Positions 13,101 to 22,950 of a DNA stretch of 64,000 nucleotides are shown here, piece by piece. The stretch covers positions 14,052,094 through 14,116,093 of the forward strand of contig CM035807.1 of the NCBI GenBank assembly GCA_020466095.1. Reading direction: 5' to 3'. Both the position numbers and the translations under genes were made by a program. The stretch comes from Chlorops oryzae (lineage: Eukaryota > Arthropoda > Insecta > Diptera > Chloropidae). The notes under the pieces are model-generated. The model made no database searches. It had not been told where the DNA came from and saw only the letters and a program-made list of their open reading frames with translations. Position 1 is the first letter of the stretch; each line of letters begins with the position of its first letter.

Positions 13101-16100
13101 TGGTTTTGGTAAACAGTTTCTTAAAGGCGGGTTTTCTTATACACGAGTTTCTTATATAGCGAAACTACTGTATTTAATATATCATGCATGCACACAGCCA
13201 AAAAGGCACATAAAATCCGACTAAACTATAACAAAGTTAAAAAGATTTCTCTATGGTTTTTAGCCAAGGAGATATCTTCTTAAAAATAAGAAGATTTTCT
13301 TTTTAAATATATTTAATAAGATTTCCCAATAGTTTTAAAAGGATTTCTTCTTGAATATTTGTAAGTAGATGACCCTATAAATTTAAAAAGATTTCTTCTT
13401 AAATATTTTTATTTAATTAAAAAATCTTTTACATTTTTTGGGGGTCCCTTCCCTCCTTCGTTCCCCCTTCTCTTACTTTTGCTTGTTTTTATGGGTATAT
13501 TATATATTTCTTGTTTATATATTTATTTTCATTTAATATGATATCATATTTATTCTATTTTGAACTGTTCTGTATTGGATTTGAACCTGGGAATTCTCGA
13601 TTTCTAGTCATGTGCTCACCCGTGACACCATGTTCGCTGAACCGAAAGCCAGGGATTTTATTCATTTATAAAATTAAAGTCAAACAAAATTTTGTTTTTT
13701 AGGAATGAGAATTGTTTTGCATATTTTCGTTTGAACTTAAATGAGATATTTCCTTCAGTTCTGGTTTAACTCGACATGGCATATTGGTTAGCGAGCTCGG
13801 CTAGCAATCTGAATGGCCCGGGTTTGAATCCTGCCGAATCGAAATATTTTTTTTTTGTTTTTAGACAAGAAATTTTATTAATTTTAGTTTTAAGAAAACT
13901 ACTAAAATTAAAAAGAGTTTTTTTAAAATGTTTTTAAGAACATTTGATACAAGGGGACCTATGAAACTTAGTATTATTCCTCTCAATTTATTTGTAGGCT
14001 CGAGAATTATATGTATTTTATATGAAATGTATGAGAAATTAAGAAGAAACCTATTTAAATATTTTTAATAAGATTTTCATATAAAATTTAAACAGATTTC
14101 TCTTTAAAAATTACTTCGTTTTCATTCCCTTTCTTACCCCTTGCTCTAAAAGTGACTCAAGAAGAAATCTTTTTGATTTTATGAGGTCATATTTTTCTGT
14201 GTGTGGTTCAAAACAAAACATTAAATGTCTCAAGTCTCTATGAAGGCCATGCACTGACCTACATACAAACCATGCCTTTGCTTATCATGCTCATTCACAT
14301 CCCATGCTTTCATAGTAAATCGTAAACAAGGGCGCAGTCCAGGCTATGATGAAAGGGGCGGGCTGTTTTTATTTTTCTAAGTTCATAATTAAAGTAAATT
14401 TAGTCTTATGGCTCGATTTTCAATTTAATTCAGTCTTAAAACGCCTCCCCGCGCTAGTAAGTACCTACACCGAGAGAAATAACAACTGTTAAATCAACTA
14501 CTTAGAACAGTTAAAGTAAGAGTGGTCAAATAAACTGTATTCCGCGTTAAATGCACTGAAAAAGGCAGTCGAATGAACAGTTGAAAATCAGTTACTTTTT
14601 ATGTTCAAATTCGCTTTCGTTCACTTAGACGTATAAGTTCGCATTCTGATCAACCGTCTCCGGAGGTTTCGATAGCTTAGTGCTTTAAACTGTGACTCGA
14701 CAGCCGTGAGCTTCGGGGTTCTATCCCTGCTGGCGGCGGGAATTTTTCTGAATTTTTTTTTTTTAATTACAGTTTTTTTTTTGTTCAGAGTGTAGTTGTT
14801 TTGGAAGACAAAAATTTTCTCCTAAATTTTTAAGGTTTTAATTTATTAACTTTTTTTTAATGTTTCATTTTCAAGCAAAAAATTTTGGGAGTGAAACAAT
14901 TCCTTAAGCACGTTCCCCAAAACTTGAGCAACCATAAACTCGAGGGAGCATTTTGACCAAAGTGGAGGTTAGCGGTTCAAGGCTCGGCCGAGGCGAGAAA
15001 ATTTAAAGAGATGAAAGAGAAAAAAATTTAAATAGAAACAAATAAATAAAGAAAAAATATAATTAAAAAAAAAAAATATTAATAAAAGAAGATAAAAAAA
15101 ATAAATTATTTTTTCCCAGTCGCTGGCGACAGTTGATTTAACCGCGAGACAGTTATATCAACCATCAGGTAGTTATATCCTTATTGACTATGTTTGTACT
15201 GTTGAATTGACCGCTACTTCACATAAGCTAACAATTAACGGTGAAATCGGTTAGTTTAACCTGCTTTTTCAGTTAATATAACTAGCTTTTTCTCTCGGTG
15301 TACGAGTAAATTTTCTATTGATATTTGGGGCCGTTGATTTTCGTCTCTCAGCCGTGCTCTATTTTCTTGGATGGATTGTTTGATCGTATCTGTGTTCCTT
15401 AATAGTGAAATTAGCAAGAGAAAAAACCAAAGCTAAATTCCACAATTATGAGGAACTTTCGCCTTCTGGCCTTCATATGAATAATGGGACGCCTACGGAG
15501 ATTTATTGGGTTAACTGCAGTTGAAATAAGTTATTTGGCTGTGATTTTTTACAAATTTATAAGGCGGCTTTGTCACCTCTTTAAAGGCTTAGATCAAAGT
15601 CTTACCTCGAATCTATGAAAGTTGAACTCCGGGATAAAATTTGCTAAGCCTTCGGGGAGCTTGAAATCTCTAGACGTGGCGGATCGGGGAAAGATTTTCA
15701 AATATGAGGGGTAGAAGAGAAATCAACAGGTCGAAGATGGAAAACTTCGCAGCAAGCTCCCAAAGAAAATTCTGCCGCCTTCTGGTAACCCGAAGCCTGC
15801 GTATAAGCGTCTGTATCCAGGTTAGGGGCGGCTCACAAGACGCTTTTAAGCCCATCACTTTTTGACTGTTCAACAAAAGGTAATATGTGACGGATTCAGT
15901 AGTAGTAGTAGAAGTAGTAAGTGAGTCCTAAACTCATCGTTTTTATACCCAGCATAAGGAGGGTATTTTAGTTTTGTGTGGATCTTGTAACAGCTAGAAC
16001 TAAAGGCTGTGTGTCGCATACAGCTGAAACTGAAAACTGAAACTGAATTCCATACAACAGCGACTAAAACAAGTCAGTCACAGTTTTTTTTCAGTCGCTG

Positions 16101-18409
16101 TTGTATGGAATTCAGTTTCAGTTTTCAGTTTCAGCTGTATGCGACACCCAGCCTTAAGCTCCGTAAATATAAACAGGATCAAAACTAAATCATGTCCGTT
16201 CGTGTGAAGTCGGATCTCCTTCAAAACGGCTGGACCAATCACGTCGGAATTCGGCAGAAGGGTACATTGCACCCCGAGTATGATCCTAAGAGAAAATGGG
16301 AGACATACGCCCACTGCCCTCAACAAATTAATTTAATGTGGTTCGCAGGGGCGGATTAAGGCAATTTGCCACCCAAGGCAGTTGCGATCTTACTGCCTCG
16401 GACGATCAGAATCTGCCGCCGTAGGCAGTTGGTTATGTTGCCTATTCGGTAATTCGGCAACTTGTGGTTTAAGTAAAATGCTTAAAAGGCGATAAAAGGC
16501 GTAGAAGGTTCAAATTCCAATCATTGGTTTACCAGGAGGAATGGAAGGTGTGGGAAGAAAATTGATCCGGTCTGCCGACTGCCACGCCCATAATCATTGA
16601 TTTTTTACAATTTCTGTACAGAAAGGCAAAACATAGTCATAGGTCAATATTTTCGGAACGCTGGGTGTACCCAAATCGGGCTTGATCGATTTTATCCTTC
16701 TTACTTTTTTAACTTTTCTTTCGATACAAATACCAAAGCCGAGTTCGAACATTCGATTGATTTATATTAAAATATTAATGAAATATTCTTTTTCAGATTG
16801 CTACCTTGTGTTTACTTCAATTCCAACTTCACTGTTCCACAGCAAATCGATGCAATGATCGTGGTATGTAAGTCAAGAAAAACGAAAAAAACGATACAGA
16901 AAGATGCGCTCTCTTTTATACAAGAGCGAAATGGTACCGCTTCAATTGAGGACTCGAAAAATGGCACAAGAAAGCCCAAGTGTTCTTCTGATTGGGATCG
17001 ATAGTCTATCACGATCGAATTTCCGACGGAATATGCCGAAAACAGCAAAATTTTTGAAGGAAACCGGTTTTTTCGAACTCGAAGGATACAACAAGGTAGG
17101 AGGCAGTAAAATTAATTGGATTAATAAAAAAAAATGAAAAAAAATTCACATAATATTCAGATTGGCGATAACACCTTTCCGAACTTGATGGCCTTGATGA
17201 CTGGTAGGAACCAGACGGAAGCGTATTCGAAGTGTAATCCCTAAATCCGTTGGTGGTCTTGAAAATTGTAATTTCATTTGGAAGGATTTCAAGGCGCAAC
17301 GTTATGCAACTGCATATGGCGAAGATGAATGCTGGATGAGCACGTTTAATTATCTAAAGAAGGGCTTCGCGAATCCCCCAACCGACTACTACTTACGTCC
17401 CATGATGCTAGCTGGTGAGAAGAATCTGGAAATTCAAAAGAAATCCGGCCTATATTTTTGCCTAGGCCGTCGGCATAGCGCCGAACATGTTTATGACTTC
17501 GCTTTCGAATTCGCAAAGCGTTCTCAGCAGCGTGATCGGAGCCCCGGTTTCGGCTTATTCTGGACGAATTCGTTCAGTCACAATTCCTTTGAGATACCAT
17601 CGACAATGGACCTAAAAATGCATGAGTATTTCGAAAACTTCAAAAATTCCGGCGTCCTCGATACATCGATCGTATTGTTCTTCAGCGATCATGGTATGCG
17701 TTGGGGTCCATTGTTAAAATTACCCGACGGTTTCTTGGAAGAACGTTTACCGATGTTTTTCATTTGGCTACCAAAGTGGTTCCAACAACTTTACGCCGAT
17801 TATATTGAGGCATTGAAAATCAATCGGAACCGTCTAACGACACCCTTCGATATATATCGAACGCTCAAACATATCCTCGATCTGAATCGCCTCACAATCG
17901 CGACAAATCGTACTAACGAAAATCAATCAATTATTTTCGACTCTGACGCAGAATCGTGCGCGGGAGCACAAAGTTTATTCTTTGAAGTCGCCGAAAATCG
18001 TACATGCTCCAAAGCGTGCATTCCAGAGCACTGGTGCACCTGTGAGCCCTACAAAGTTATATCGGCCAAAAATCCCGAATCGATTAAAGTGACGAATCTG
18101 ATTATCGATGAAATCAATAATTACTTAAAATGGAATAATTTCAGTTCGTTGTGCAGCACACTTCAGAAGTCTTCGATCGTTGACGTTTATAAAATGGAAG
18201 TTCCAGGCGTCAAATTCAATAATGAAACTTTACGCGTTAAATTTAAAGTCGAACCGAAGAAAGCGGAATTCCAAGCGACCGCTGTTTACGAACCAACAAA
18301 CCATAAAGTTCATCTATCGATCGCCGATATCAGCCGTCTTGACTCGTATGCGCCGCATTCGAGATGCATCGATAATAAATTGGCGAAAAAGTTTTGCATG
18401 TGTAAATAG
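4108..18409 (+). CDS. DUF229 family membrane protein gene, 3 exons, two frameshifts
   Basis: Exons are 4108-4784, 16797-17095 and 17161-18409, with GT-AG introns; the first intron is 12 kb. Residues 25-47 form one hydrophobic segment after a short cytoplasmic tail, giving a type II anchor. A Ser/Thr/Asn-rich stalk and then the DUF229 (PF02995) domain follow. Landmarks are LLIGIDSLSR, MPKTAKFL, GDNTFPNLMALMTG, CLGRRHSAE and FFSDHGMRWG. The family belongs to the alkaline-phosphatase/sulfatase fold; its substrate is unknown. The reading frame slips by one extra base near 16957-16961 (a run of A) and again at 17242, where it meets TAA. Removing one base at each leaves exactly 741 codons, about 740 residues. 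This may be a recent pseudogene or consensus errors. The rest is well conserved. Confidence 0.8.
5082..5946 (+). mobile_element. Helentron/mini-me-like repeat, copy 2 (complete)
   Basis: It begins ATACCCGACACACTCTGTGT and ends with the inverted match GTGTCGGGTAT (5896-5906). A hairpin (GTCAGGC at 5913, GCCTGAC at 5922) and CTTACTTG follow. Internally there are a TATATATAGAAATGATCA block and a GTCC/GTCTG tract near 5218-5250. Subterminal rather than terminal inverted repeats plus a 3' hairpin are hallmarks of DINE-1/Helentron rolling-circle elements. The (GTCY)n tract matches what was described for dipteran mini-me elements. It has no coding capacity. Confidence 0.75.
6136..6845 (-). mobile_element. 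Helentron-like repeat, copy 3 (reversed, damaged)
   Basis: The body of the repeat at 5300-5900 recurs here as its reverse complement: CTGCCCTTTTGCCACGCCC near 6386, and the complement of TCCAGTACTAGGGTCTG near 6520. It is diverged from copy 2 and is interrupted by a short inverted-repeat element at 6224-6351. Confidence 0.6.
6224..6351. mobile_element. Short inverted-repeat MITE (AGGCCCGTTTGCTACTG)
   Basis: The ends AGGCCCGTTTGCTACTGTTC (left) and its complement CAGTAGCAAACGGGCCT (right) enclose about 130 bases. A single diverged end of the same family appears at 6909 (GGCCGGTTTGCTACTGCTTC). The target-site duplication is not clear, so the superfamily is undetermined. Confidence 0.6.
7135..9678 (+). 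repeat. 2.5 kb tandem duplication, unit 1
   Basis: This segment, starting GACGTTGTCAAGGGGTGG, is repeated directly after itself with an offset of 2544-2546 bases. Differences are scattered single bases (for example at about 7276, 7391 and 7438) and one short indel in a T run near 7862. The unit is intronic to the DUF229 gene and contains no recognisable coding sequence. Short ORFs in it are AT-rich and lack homologous features. Confidence 0.95.
9679..12224 (+). repeat. 2.5 kb tandem duplication, unit 2
   Basis: Second copy of the unit at 7135-9678, well over 99% identical by eye. The junction reads AGAAGA then GACGTTGTC. The right edge reads AGAAGAGATGTC, so only a few bases of microhomology exist at the breakpoints, as expected for a recent tandem duplication. 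A false duplication from assembly cannot be excluded, although the scattered substitutions argue for two real sequences (paralogues or two haplotypes). Confidence 0.9.
12225..12669 (+). other. Intronic sequence, nothing recognised
   Basis: Ordinary AT-rich DNA of the long DUF229 intron between the tandem duplication and a cluster of MITEs. It contains a short run of A near 12405. No inverted repeats or coding signals were recognised. Confidence 0.5.
12674..12830. mobile_element. piggyBac-like MITE (TTAA-flanked)
   Basis: CCCTTTATCGC at the left and CAGTAAAGGG at the right form short imperfect inverted ends. The element is flanked on both sides by TTAA (12670-12673 and 12831-12834). TTAA targets and CCC-starting termini are typical of piggyBac-type elements. 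The length of 157 bp leaves no room for a gene. A similar end, TTAACCCTTTATCGCC, occurs near 36224. Confidence 0.6.
12870..13170. mobile_element. pogo/Tigger-like MITE, 301 bp
   Basis: Perfect inverted ends of about 24 bases, CAGTAGTTTCGCTATATAAG and its complement, enclose 301 bp. They are flanked by TA on both sides (12868-12869, 13171-13172). CAGT...ACTG termini with a TA target are typical of the pogo branch of Tc1/mariner elements. TTCTTATA motifs repeat inside, as often seen in subterminal transposase sites. It is non-coding. Confidence 0.85.
13575..13640 (-). other. tRNA-like Pol III promoter boxes
   Basis: On the minus strand a B box, GGTTCAAATCC (13588-13578), follows an A-box-like CATGGTGTCACGGGTGAG at the usual spacing. 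The middle reads GACTAGAAATC, like an anticodon loop. Stems are poor, so this is tRNA-derived and not a working tRNA gene. Confidence 0.4.
13772..13839 (+). other. tRNA-like Pol III promoter boxes
   Basis: The A box TGGCATATTGG (13777) and B box GGTTTGAATCC (about 13821) lie some 40 bases apart, with GGCTAGCAATCTGAA between them resembling an anticodon arm (loop CTAGCAA). A run of T follows at about 13848, as after a Pol III gene. The stems do not pair well. It sits in the centre of the fold-back element at 13191-14203. Confidence 0.45.
14466..15302. mobile_element. Inverted-repeat element (CACCGAGAGAAA ends)
   Basis: The left TACACCGAGAGAAATAAC and right TTTTTCTCTCGGTGTA are complementary. 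Longer diverged inverted blocks follow (GTTAAATCAACT and AGTTAATATAACT type). The interior is AT-rich and has a tRNA-like segment near 14665-14740. No open reading frame of note and no clear target duplication. The end sequence is shared with the element at 30947-31656. Confidence 0.6.
14665..14740 (+). other. tRNA-like Pol III promoter boxes
   Basis: The A box TAGCTTAGTGC (about 14674) and B box GGTTCTATCCC (14717) are spaced as in a tRNA gene. A long T run follows within 25 bases. The arms do not form a good cloverleaf. It is located inside the inverted-repeat element at 14466-15302. Confidence 0.45.
15303..15940 (+). other. Intronic sequence, nothing recognised
   Basis: Intron DNA of the DUF229 gene without an open frame or inverted repeat that I could support. 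It contains a short AGT run at 15899-15920. Confidence 0.4.
15943..16705 (+). mobile_element. Second Helentron-like subfamily, copy a
   Basis: It starts ATACCCAGCATAAGGAGGGT and ends with a CGGGCTTGATCGATT hairpin-like block and CTTCTTACTT. It shares CGGCTGGACCAA and CTGCCACGCC blocks with the copy at 37826-38444. The layout (subterminal match, hairpin, CTTACTT end) is that of the Helentron-like family at 5082-5946, but the internal sequence differs. A palindromic MITE is inserted at 16014-16154. The repeat lies just before the acceptor of exon 2 of the DUF229 gene. Confidence 0.65.
16014..16154. mobile_element. Palindromic 141-bp MITE with TAA target duplication
   Basis: Two nearly perfect arms of about 60 bases (AGGCTGTGTGTCGCATACAG ... 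CAACAGCGACT, and its complement) flank a short loop. TAA precedes (16011-16013) and follows (16155-16157). The related repeat at 37826 reads GAACTAAGCTCC across this point, which is the empty site with one TAA. The insertion is therefore defined exactly. The TAA target suggests the PIF/Harbinger type; this is inference. Confidence 0.85.
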
Positions 18410-20284
18410 GTTTTCCGGGATCCGTGATATATGTACATACCTATACCGGCTTAAAATGAAATGTGGTCTTGTTCCTAACATTATTTTTCAATATTTTTCC
18501 GAAATAATGTAACCGAAAAATGTTAGTCGCAAATTTTGAAATGCGTTTGTGCCAGGCCATTCACATTTAAGCTGGGATGATCCCTTAATTTTGCTCGAAA
18601 ATTCCTGTAATTGCCTTTATCATATATCAAGTGACTTTATCTCGATTGACGATCTGTCTGCAGTGGTTGCACACAACAGTTCCGGTTCGTTTATCTATCT
18701 GTCCGCAGATGAGCGAATGGTAGTCCCGATTGCCGCTTCGTGTGACAATAGAGGGAAAGGAAGTTAAGAAAATCCTTCGGTTTAACAGTGTATGCATTTA
18801 TTTGTTGTGATCATATTGTATAAATAGCAAATTAAGTAACAATAATAACAAACAAAGAAAAAAATCTCCCTGCCATTGCCCCTTTGGCTTCGATAATAGT
18901 ATTTGAAGATATAAATACTTATGTTTAAGATATTTATTAACGCATTCTAAATGCAGAATATTAATGTTGCAAAGCCAAAGCATTTTATTGTTTTTGAGGC
19001 ACGTATACACTTAGCTTTAAGGATTTTAGTATTTTTAGTTTTATTTAATTGAATTTATTTTATTAGAATTTATTTTATTAGAATTTATTTTATTAGAATT
19101 TATTTTATTAGAAGACATAAAATGTCTTCTTAAATGTATTTAAGCAGTTTTTGCTATTTATCAATTATGCCTGGTTTCCAATAGCGCAGGAATTTCTGCG
19201 TAAGCATTATTTAAAAAATAAAATTTATTGAAACAGAAACAATTTGAAATGACTTGAAAATTATTTTGCAATTATGGAAAATTATCGACAATTTTTAGAC
19301 AATTTTAGACTTCAACGGATGACGAAATTTTTTTAAATTTTTTATTGCGATATACAGAAGACAGAGTACCGGACTCCAAAAAAAAAAACATTTTGCACGG
19401 CAGTGTGGAACTATCAAATTTGTCGCATTATAGAGACCCCATATATGTAGTCCGGAATTTCGAACTTTTTTATTCGCATTCGATTTCTAACATCATGTTC
19501 AGACATTGCCAAAATTACGTGATTTAGCGAGATGATTTAAATTGAAATCACGACTGCTCACACGTAGTTGAAGTATTTTGTGTTGACTTCTATCAGCCGA
19601 CCTTGTTTTTATGTAAAAAAAAAAAACAAAATAAAATTTAGTTTTTTTTTTTTTAATGTAAAGAATGTTTTTGCGTGACGACGACGAGTTTGAAAAAATT
19701 AAGATGGTACTCTTATATCATGTTAAAACATGGCCTAAATTACGTGATTTAGCTCGTTTTTTTTAAGTAACAGTGCAAAAGTTCATACAATTTTATTAAT
19801 GTATTTGGTCAGCTATTACGCGACGAGCTTTGTTTTGGAATATTTATTTGTTTTAAATAAAATCGAATAAAATGTTAAAGAAAGTATTTCACTCGAATCG
19901 AAAGGATTCGAAGTTCGAACCGCAGCTCTTTGGATTGCTTGGCGTACACCCTATCCACTACGCGTCGGATATGGATGTGGGCAATTGAATTTGGATCATT
20001 CCTAGTAGGATAATTGAATTACACTCATACCTCGCATTACGGCTATGGTTTCAAACTATCGAAATCATCGATGGTTTTTGAAGACTTTTGATAGTTTTGA
20101 TTCATGGACATTTACTTTAGCATTGGAAAAGTGGTGCTGGCGGTGACAGAGGGCTTTCTTCTTTTGGAAATGGACAGAATCCTAAAAATGCCCTAATTTA
20201 GATTAGGGCGAGAGCCGCTCGAAAATTCATCTTTCAATTATCACAATTATCGATTGTCAAAATTATCGATAATCGAAACTATCG
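18410..20284. other. Intergenic, AT-rich, with a small tandem repeat
   Basis: Sequence 3' of the DUF229 gene. At 19040-19112 the 15-base unit AATTTATTTTATTAG repeats about four times. A tRNA-like segment lies at 19903-19970. No coding region is supported. The ORF at 18549-18767 has no recognisable feature. Confidence 0.5.
19903..19970 (-). other. tRNA-like Pol III promoter boxes
   Basis: On the minus strand an A-box-like TAGTGGATAGGG (about 19960) is followed by CCAAGCAATCC, similar to an anticodon arm, and then the B box GGTTCGAACTT (ending near 19911). It shares an AGCAATC core with the tRNA-like segments at 13772 and 34830. It is not a good cloverleaf. Confidence 0.4.
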
Positions 20285-20668
20285 ATGATGATGTTGGCGA
20301 TGACCTTGGTGAGGTTGGTGATGATGGTGGTGATGATGATGGTGATGATGATGGTGATGATGATGGTGATGATGATGGTGATGATGATCGATGATGATGA
20401 TGATGATGATGATGATGGTGATGAAGATGGTGATGATGATGGTGATGATGATGGTGATAATGATGGCGATGATGATGGTGATGATGATTGTGATGATGGT
20501 GATGATGGTGGTGATGGAGATGATGGTGATGATGATGTTGGTGATGATGATAGTGATGATGATGATGGTGAAGTTGGTGATGATGGTGATGATGATGGTG
20601 ATGATGATGGTAATGGTGAGGTTGGTGATGATTGATGGTGATGATGACGGTTATGGTGATAATGATTA
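20285..20668 (+). repeat. GAT/GGT trinucleotide microsatellite
   Basis: About 380 bases of imperfect (GATGATGGT)n type repeat. It opens long artificial frames of Asp/Gly or Met/Val. No gene context supports translation. Confidence 0.95.
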
Positions 20669-22219
20669 GGACTTACGCACGTTCTTGCTTCATCACGTCT
20701 CGAAAAATCTTCAGAAATTCCGCGAGTCTTAAGTGTCCCATTTTACAAACCAAATGAGAATTATAGGCGTCATGCTAACATTTTATTCTATGCACTGATG
20801 CCAGAACGAGTGGTTTTTTCCGTTTTGGGGATTTTTTCGAATTTACCTTTAACCAAAAATCACTTCAAATGTTTACAAGGGATTTTTACTGATCACTTTC
20901 CTAAAGAAAACTGAAATGAAGGGATTTTTTTTCAATATCCAAGGGAAAAGAGTCACCAAAATACAGCCTATGCTTCAGTGCTGGTTACAAAGTATGGAGA
21001 ATTGAGTAAGAAAGGTTTTAAAATTCGGCTTCTTGTATATTACCAGGTGATATTAAATGAGGAGGGATACTTATGCACAGTATTTTATTAAATTATTATA
21101 GGACCACCAATTAATTTTTTAATTTTAATCTTTCAAATGGTGGATATTTAATCGTTAAACAGCTCAAACATGCTTGATTGAAATCACAAGGATTCGGTTA
21201 GTAACACAGCGTAACGAAACGATAACATACATCCTTGGGTAAAAACACCCTCCACCATGAGTGAATCCTGCGCACGGGCCTAAATGGAATACAATGTACT
21301 CTCTCCCTGCGCACACTCCTCTTAAGCGGACACTTTTTGGGAATGCTCCAGATTTTCTGCTTCTCAAATAGTTTGCTCTTAAGCGGACACCTCTATTAAG
21401 CGGACATATTTGTCGGTCCATTTTTCGGTACACTGTACTCTAATTAGGTACTACCTATAATTTTATAAAAACTTGATCTCTAATTTCATAAAATTATAAT
21501 TCATTATGGAAATCGCCACGAAGTTGCTGCATTTTCTCTGTTTTAAATAAAACAGCAAAAAAGCATCGAATAAGGTAATTGATACTTTATGCACTTCAAC
21601 CCCCTTTAGGGGTAGGATAATCACATTTCAATCAGAGCATATCAAAATATGCGGCTTAACCGACTTCTTCATACGATTTGAATAAACGCAACAGACAGCC
21701 GAGAGAAAGGTAACCAAAACATTGAAATTGATGAATGAAACCGAGAGGGCAATCAGCTTGTCCATCTTTGTTTCCCATTCTGTTTGGGAAGCTATCGAGT
21801 TGAATGTTTTGTATCGTTTTCCTTTTATTGTTTATTTTTTTTTTGTTTTTTTTTGTCTTGCATGAATGACTGAAAAATGAATTAGGGCTGTTCTTTCCTT
21901 CCTAAGTTGGTTTATTTACTTTATTTTTGTTGTTGTTGCTCTAATCCTTATTAGGGTAAAAGAGATGAGCCACAGAGATGAGCAGCCAGCTACCTGTATA
22001 AGTGGGCTACGCCCCTTTTTTTTTTTTTTAAATGAATTCATCGCCTCAATGAATTGAAATGATGTCTTCCTAATCTTTTTCAGAGTTCGCATATTATTGG
22101 CGAGGGAAAATGAACATATACCTATATAAAAAAAAAAAAAATTACTTCAAAAGGGAGTTGAAAAATGGCGTTTTCTTTCGAAAGATCCTTAAAAAGCATT
22201 TGGCCAGGAATATTTTCAT
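20669..22219 (+). other. Intergenic region upstream of the homeobox gene
   Basis: It contains one pogo-like terminal element (21292-21435) and AT-rich DNA with poly-T runs near 21830 and 22015. It is the likely location of regulatory DNA for the downstream homeobox gene. No individual enhancer site was identified. Confidence 0.4.
21292..21435. mobile_element. pogo/Tigger-like remnant
   Basis: The right end CAGTGTACCGAAAAATGG (minus strand from 21435) is followed by TA. The left end CAATGTACTCTC is preceded by TA. The motif TTAAGCGGACA repeats three times inside, like subterminal binding repeats of pogo-type elements. The inverted match is short, so the left boundary is less sure. Confidence 0.4.
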
Positions 22220-22254
22220 TCAGTCGCTCATTTCAACTTGATGCAGTAAGATCG
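22220..22254 (+). promoter_or_regulatory. Initiator + DPE core promoter of the homeobox gene
   Basis: TCAGTC (A at 22222) is a perfect fly initiator. AGATCG at +28 to +33 matches the DPE (RGWYV plus one base) at the required spacing. No TATA box. The predicted 5' UTR to the ATG at 22303 is 81 bases. Initiator/DPE promoters are common on developmental regulators in flies. Confidence 0.6.
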
Positions 22255-22302
22255 GAGAGAATTTCTTCAATTTCAAAATTGTTTTCGAATTTATAAAGTA
22301 AC

Positions 22303-22950
22303 ATGAGTGACTTCAGTATCGATTATATTCTAAATCGTGCGGGGGATCAATATATCGGTACAAATGCGTCAATGGGTATAAGAGTGCGTGTAAAACCGGA
22401 AGAGGATATTCACCATCAAATGAATCTAATGCGGAATGTTCAAATTTTTCAAAACTGCGAACCATGTCAGCCTTGTGGATTTCCCACAAATAGTGTTAAC
22501 GATGTACGAGATCCAAATTATGAGCAACTTCCAATGTTCGATTGGCTTCACTACACTACGATACCATCCTCCAAAATTGCCACGTAACTAGAGAGACAAA
22601 ACATAATTACCAAAAAAAATTTTCTTTGAGCCGAAATTTTTTTTATTCCAGGAGCTTTCCGACCTGGTCCGTCGAAACGCACACCTGGTCGCCTGCCGCG
22701 AATTCCGTTTTCTCCAGCACAACTGCAAGCATTGGAGGAAGCCTACAAGACCTCAAACTATCTGAGTGCAGAAGATGCCAATCGATTGGCGGAAAGTTTG
22801 GAGTTGACCAATACGCGGGTTAAAATTTGGTTTCAAAATCGTCGGGCCCGCGAACGACGCGAAAGGCGCGAAAAGAATGAAAATTGCCTTGAACTGGAGT
22901 CGTCCAATGCGTCCAGCTCCGAACCAGAGGATCTGGTTGTCGTGATATGA
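22303..22950 (+). CDS. Homeobox transcription factor (Msx-like/Msxlx type), one frameshift
   Basis: The two exons are 22303-22583 and 22652-22950. The N-terminus has an FSIDYIL motif of the kind many NK-like factors use to contact Groucho. The homeodomain is residues 106-165 (22687-22866): F8, L16, W48, F49, Q50, N51, with KIWFQNRRAR in helix 3. The tail is Ser/Glu-rich. An IPFSPAQLQALE start and a YLS helix 2 suggest the Msx-like (Msxlx, fly CG15696-like) group; this placement is from memory of family patterns. The frame of exon 1 must shift by one extra base near 22557 to reach the splice phase of exon 2 (HYT then RYHPPKLP). Removing it gives 193 codons exactly. An in-frame ATG at 22521 could alternatively start a shorter protein. 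Confidence 0.8.

Larger units (their letters stand above)
13191..14203. mobile_element. Long inverted-repeat element with tRNA-like segments
   Basis: The left end CACACAGCCAAAAAGG and right end TTTTTCTGTGTG are complementary. Inside both ends are matching blocks (ATAAAATC, AAAAAGATTTCTTCTT), so the element can fold back. It carries two tRNA-like segments in opposite orientation (13575-13640 minus, 13772-13839 plus). No target duplication was resolved. It resembles the elements at 14466-15302 and 34230-35084 in organisation rather than in sequence. Confidence 0.5.

Noticed and set aside
13772..13839. A functional tRNA-Ala(AGC) gene
   Set aside because: A and B boxes are good, but the acceptor, D and anticodon stems do not pair; treated as tRNA-derived.
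16957..17244. Programmed +1 frameshifting in the DUF229 gene
   Set aside because: The two sites share no slippery motif and the second lies directly at a stop in ordinary context; sequence error or mutation is simpler.
20285..20668. Asp/Gly-rich or Met/Val-rich protein
   Set aside because: Pure trinucleotide repeat frames without splice or promoter signals.
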